Of a stretch of 9,038 bases of DNA, positions 6,751 through 9,038 are shown piece after piece (the stretch's first letter is position 1; each line of letters opens with the position of its first letter). Below the pieces are notes generated by a model, which was not told the origin of the DNA, ran no database searches, and was given only the letters and a program-made list of their open reading frames with translations. Source of the DNA: Actinomycetes bacterium (GTDB taxonomy: Bacteria > Actinomycetota > Acidimicrobiia > Acidimicrobiales > Acidimicrobiaceae); the NCBI GenBank assembly GCA_021819725.1, contig JAKAQR010000077.1, positions 1 through 9,038 on the forward strand, given 5' to 3'. The position numbers and the translations under genes were made by a program.

Positions 6751-7098
6751 ATGCCCTGGAGCGGAACACCACCCTCCGATCTCGTAGATCCGAGGGAGCC
6801 ATGCACCTACCGGTGCGACAAGATCAACACCGCAGAGGTGCTCTACCAGGGGAACGAGGGCTACTACGAGGATATCGCCTGTACTTTAAAACATGCGCTC
6901 TTCGGGGGCTTCGCTATCTATGACGTCGGCTTCTTCTCGCCATGCATGCTTGACAACCCTGTTCCCCTCAACCCAGCGGATACGACGCATGTGTTTGTCA
7001 ATACGGAATCGACTGGCCACACACCCCGTACTTGGTGCCTTGCCTCTATCTCCTACACCACCGCCGCCCATCTACGTGCGGGTCGAGCGATGCTCTAG
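6751..7098 (+). CDS. Hypothetical protein, first part of an amber-split gene
   Basis: I do not recognise this 115-aa product. The start is well supported: AAAGGAG at 6737-6743 lies 7 nt before the ATG. The sequence has a Cys pair in REPCTYRCDK (15-24), a further Cys at 44, 65 and 96, and a central stretch KHALFGGFAIYDVGFFSP (47-64) that looks like a buried beta or amphipathic core. No signal peptide or transmembrane segment is obvious. It ends in AGRAML followed by TAG at 7096-7098. The same frame continues open after this stop for 198 codons to 7692 with coding-like codon use, so this is probably the N-terminal part of one 313-residue gene interrupted by a nonsense change. Alternatives are two genuine adjacent genes or stop-codon readthrough. 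Confidence 0.6.
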   Translation: MPWSGTPPSDLVDPREPCTYRCDKINTAEVLYQGNEGYYEDIACTLKHALFGGFAIYDVGFFSPCMLDNPVPLNPADTTHVFVNTESTGHTPRTWCLASISYTTAAHLRAGRAML

Positions 7099-7125
7099 TC
7101 ATTAGGAATCGAGGGCCAGGATAGT

Positions 7126-7692
7126 TTGTACAGCGATCCCCCGGACCTAGCTCCAGGTTTCAATGGAGAAGATCGCCATCACTTTTCCCAATCTCCACAG
7201 GGGCACAACCACTACTATCCAGAGGGTGTCCAGAACTCCGAGCTGGTAACCGGCCTTGAAGAACCCCCAGACCTCATTGGGAGTCTGGTCTTTGATGGCT
7301 GGCCGGACTACCAGCAGAAAGTGACCCAGCTGACCTGGCTCCGCTTGGGACCACCGGCTCCATCCATGGCAGGAACCCAGCCACTGCATCTTCACGGCCG
7401 TGACGAGGAGCCTCGCGGCCGAGACATCACTGATGAACTTCTGGAACTACCACTGATCCCTGGTACCGAGCAACGACTCTCATCGTTGTGGCTCCTTGGA
7501 GAGTACCGAGCCCCCGTTCTTGGTGCCCACGCCTTTTTTTGCGATCCAGGGTCCCGAACGAATGATCGTTGGGTCGCCTGGCATCCCGACAAGGATGCTA
7601 GCCTCGCCGAGGTGCTCGAAGCAGCGGCCATCGCCAACCTGCCAGCTGGGACGATGGCCTGTCTTGAACGCAGCAGCTCCTCACCCCACTAA
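7126..7692 (+). CDS. Hypothetical protein, second part of the amber-split gene
   Basis: This 188-aa frame is unrecognised but looks coding: codon use is balanced, all residue types are present, and there are compact blocks such as LIGSLVFDGWPDYQQKVTQL (50-69 region), LWLLGEYRAPVLGAHAFF and RWVAWHPDKDASLAEVLEAA near the C-terminus. It is His- and Trp-rich (for example QGHNHYYPEG). It has no membrane segment. The only available start after the TAG is TTG at 7126, with a poor and distant purine stretch (GAGGG 7111-7115). It shares the exact frame of the preceding 6751-7098 gene, separated by TAG plus 9 sense codons. A CAG-to-TAG change at 7096 would explain the split, so I read it as the C-terminal part of one broken gene. 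Confidence 0.55.
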   Translation: MYSDPPDLAPGFNGEDRHHFSQSPQGHNHYYPEGVQNSELVTGLEEPPDLIGSLVFDGWPDYQQKVTQLTWLRLGPPAPSMAGTQPLHLHGRDEEPRGRDITDELLELPLIPGTEQRLSSLWLLGEYRAPVLGAHAFFCDPGSRTNDRWVAWHPDKDASLAEVLEAAAIANLPAGTMACLERSSSSPH

Positions 7693-7870
7693 TTGGTCTC
7701 GAGCGCGAGAAACGATACCGCCAACATGATGACCCATATCGGGGATGGCCGATCCCAAGAGGCGCTAAATTCTTCTAGTACCGAGACGCACGCTGAGCAG
7801 TGTGTCGTATGTCCACGCCAGGCGAACTCGGGCTTAGAAAGGTTTGAGCCCAGCAGGTGTGGAACGAGTA

Positions 7871-8755
7871 TCAATCATGGGCGAGCAGGCGAGGGGTGCG
7901 CTGGACGAACCAGGCACCGATGAGAATGAGCGCGGCCCCGATGGGCTGGTACCAGATGAGGCGCTCTTCCAGAATGAAGGCTCCGGCGAGGGTGGAGAAA
8001 ATGGGCATCACCAGGGGGGTGAGCGAGGCGCCTAATGCTCCCACCTGATGAATGAGTGCGTAGTTCAGGATATAAGCAACACCTGTTCCCATCACTCCTA
8101 AAAGGAGGATCGCAATGATCGATCGTGGATTGATCGCTTGGGTACCGTGCCAGAACAGCGGTAGGACGATGAGAGCCTCAGCGGCAGCCATGAGCAGCTG
8201 TCCTCCAGCGAGACCAAGACGAGCCTCGTCGGTAATGGGGATGATCTTGCGGACAACGACGAAACCGACGCCGTAGGAGACGGCGGCCAACAGACAGGCG
8301 GCACTGCCAAGCAGCGATCCTGAGGCTATGTTGCCACCCACGCCGAGCACGACCAGCACGCCAAGGAAGCCGAGAGCCAGTCCAAGGATACGCCGAGAGG
8401 AGGAGTGTTCGATGCCGGCGATGATCGCTACTGGGAAGGTAACCAACGGTGTCATCGCGTTGAGAAGGCCCGCCAAGATGGCGCTGATATGGGTCTCTCC
8501 GTATCCAAAGAGCACATAAGGAATCGTGTTCGAGACGGCTGCTGCGATGGCGAGCCTCCACCAGAGTCCACGACCATGCGGGAATTGGAGCCCTCGTGCG
8601 CGGACGATGACGAGAATCACGGCGGAGCCTAAAAGAGTGCGCAGGAGCGCAATCTCAACAGGTGAAAAGCTTTCGACTCCCACCTTGATGAAGATGAAGG
8701 AACAGCCCCAGATGAGCGAGAGGCAAAGAAGCGTGAGCGTGGCTCGAGTATTCAC
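7871..8755 (-). CDS. EamA/DMT-superfamily transporter (RhaT-like)
   Basis: This is a cytoplasmic-membrane permease of the drug/metabolite transporter superfamily. Members export amino acids, other metabolites or drugs; the substrate here cannot be told. The 294-aa length, about 10 hydrophobic helices and two EamA repeats (roughly 6-138 and 147-286) are standard. Repeat 1 opens with LIWGCSFIFIKVGVESFSPVEIALLRT (14-40), the typical WG...P...R start. Repeat 2 ends with LIHQVGALGASLTPLVMPIFSTLAGAFILEERL (234-266), with the conserved Glu-Glu before the last helix, then a basic tail. It starts with GTG; an in-frame stop at 8792-8794 limits any extension and there is no strong ribosome binding site. 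It appears monocistronic: about 230 nt separate it from the partial gene upstream, with a terminator between. A 5-bp stem with additional weak pairs at 7830-7851 follows the stop but has no U-run. Confidence 0.93.
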   Translation of the reverse strand: MNTRATLTLLCLSLIWGCSFIFIKVGVESFSPVEIALLRTLLGSAVILVIVRARGLQFPHGRGLWWRLAIAAAVSNTIPYVLFGYGETHISAILAGLLNAMTPLVTFPVAIIAGIEHSSSRRILGLALGFLGVLVVLGVGGNIASGSLLGSAACLLAAVSYGVGFVVVRKIIPITDEARLGLAGGQLLMAAAEALIVLPLFWHGTQAINPRSIIAILLLGVMGTGVAYILNYALIHQVGALGASLTPLVMPIFSTLAGAFILEERLIWYQPIGAALILIGAWFVQRTPRLLAHD

Positions 8756-8921
8756 GTCGCTGGTGCTATCAACGCATCGACCACACTTTCCTTACCCGAG
8801 AGTCGGAGCTAGCCTAGTCCTCGCTAACGTCACCAGCCTACTGGTCGGGCAGGCCTCATCATTCTGCTCCTGGCAGGCCTCTCCTTCGTAGGGGTTGGCA
8901 TCTAGGCCGTTGGGGAGTGTG

Positions 8922-8967
8922 CAAGAAAAGCCACCAACTCCCCCTCGTAGATGAGGGGGAGTTGGTG
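8922..8967 (-). terminator. Intrinsic terminator of a minus-strand gene entering from the right (perfect 15-bp stem)
   Basis: Arms 8932-8946 and 8953-8967 are perfectly complementary with a 6-nt loop. On the minus strand the stem is followed by GCTTTTCTTGC, a U-rich tail. The plus strand after 8967 has no T-run. It sits 20 nt after the stop codon of the partial gene at 8987 and upstream of the DMT transporter, so it separates the two transcripts. Confidence 0.85.
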
Positions 8968-8986
8968 TGTGCCTTGGGGATGTGGA

Positions 8987-9038
8987 TTAAGGTTTGCGGG
9001 TCTCGGCTGGTTGGGTCTCAGTTGGAAGAGGACGCTGG
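8987..9038 (-). CDS. Partial gene, C-terminal 16 residues only
   Basis: The minus-strand frame from the right edge reads QRPLPTETQPAETRKP and stops with TAA at 8989-8987. The Pro/Thr/Glu-rich text is typical of a disordered C-terminal tail. The main support is the strong terminator placed 20 nt after this stop. Too little is present to name a product, and another frame could be the true one. Confidence 0.4.
   Translation of the reverse strand, partial: QRPLPTETQPAETRKP

Noticed and set aside
7096..7098. Pyrrolysine insertion at the in-frame TAG
   Set aside because: No pyl genes or methylamine methyltransferase features in the window; a CAG-to-TAG nonsense change is the simpler explanation.
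7689..7874. 61-codon minus-strand frame downstream of the DMT transporter
   Set aside because: Overlaps the transporter's end, lacks a ribosome binding site and has no recognisable motif.
8762..8890. Short plus-strand frame and, in another frame, a hydrophobic run AGLIILLLAGLSFVGVGI near 8847-8900
   Set aside because: No start codon with ribosome binding site for either; the hydrophobic run follows a stop after only three codons and seems fortuitous, helped by a 10-bp direct repeat (GGCAGGCCTC at 8848 and 8872).

Overview
The window most resembles the chromosome of a mid-to-high-GC actinobacterium. The evidence is a eukaryotic-type (type II) glutamine synthetase, a mycofactocin-type MftD flavoprotein, GTG/TTG start usage alongside ATG, and strong GGAGG-type ribosome binding sites. 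An acidophilic or iron-oxidising member of the Acidimicrobiia would fit, but that placement is inference from gene content and apparent base composition only. I see no rRNA, tRNA or CRISPR array.

Layout. Positions 1-791 (+): the C-terminal half of an RtcB-type RNA ligase, whose upstream part does not look like RtcB and is probably broken. Positions 856-956: a chain of hairpins ending in a perfect 16-bp stem terminator for the convergent gene. Positions 954-1994 (-): glnII. Positions 1995-2503: an intergenic region with a GlnR-like palindrome, lying between glnII and a divergent APC-family amino-acid permease (2504-3925, +). Positions 3926-4370: a gap with a candidate promoter and a strong ribosome binding site. 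Positions 4371-5558 (+): an MftD-like FMN enzyme with no other mycofactocin gene in view. Positions 5559-6750: about 1.2 kb without a confident gene, holding a 20-bp tandem repeat inside an eroded P-loop ATPase-like reading frame (possibly an IS21 remnant). Positions 6751-7692 (+): an unrecognised gene split by one in-frame TAG. Positions 7871-8755 (-): a DMT/EamA transporter. Positions 8922-9038: a strong minus-strand terminator and the last 16 codons of a gene that enters from the right.

Functionally, glnII and the permease form a plausible nitrogen-assimilation pair around a shared regulatory region. MftD points to mycofactocin biosynthesis, whose remaining genes must lie elsewhere if the pathway is complete. 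The broken RtcB, the 5559-6750 stretch and the amber-split gene suggest that parts of this window are decaying accessory sequence. No complete new multi-gene system is evident. The least explained coding signal is the 6751-7692 gene.
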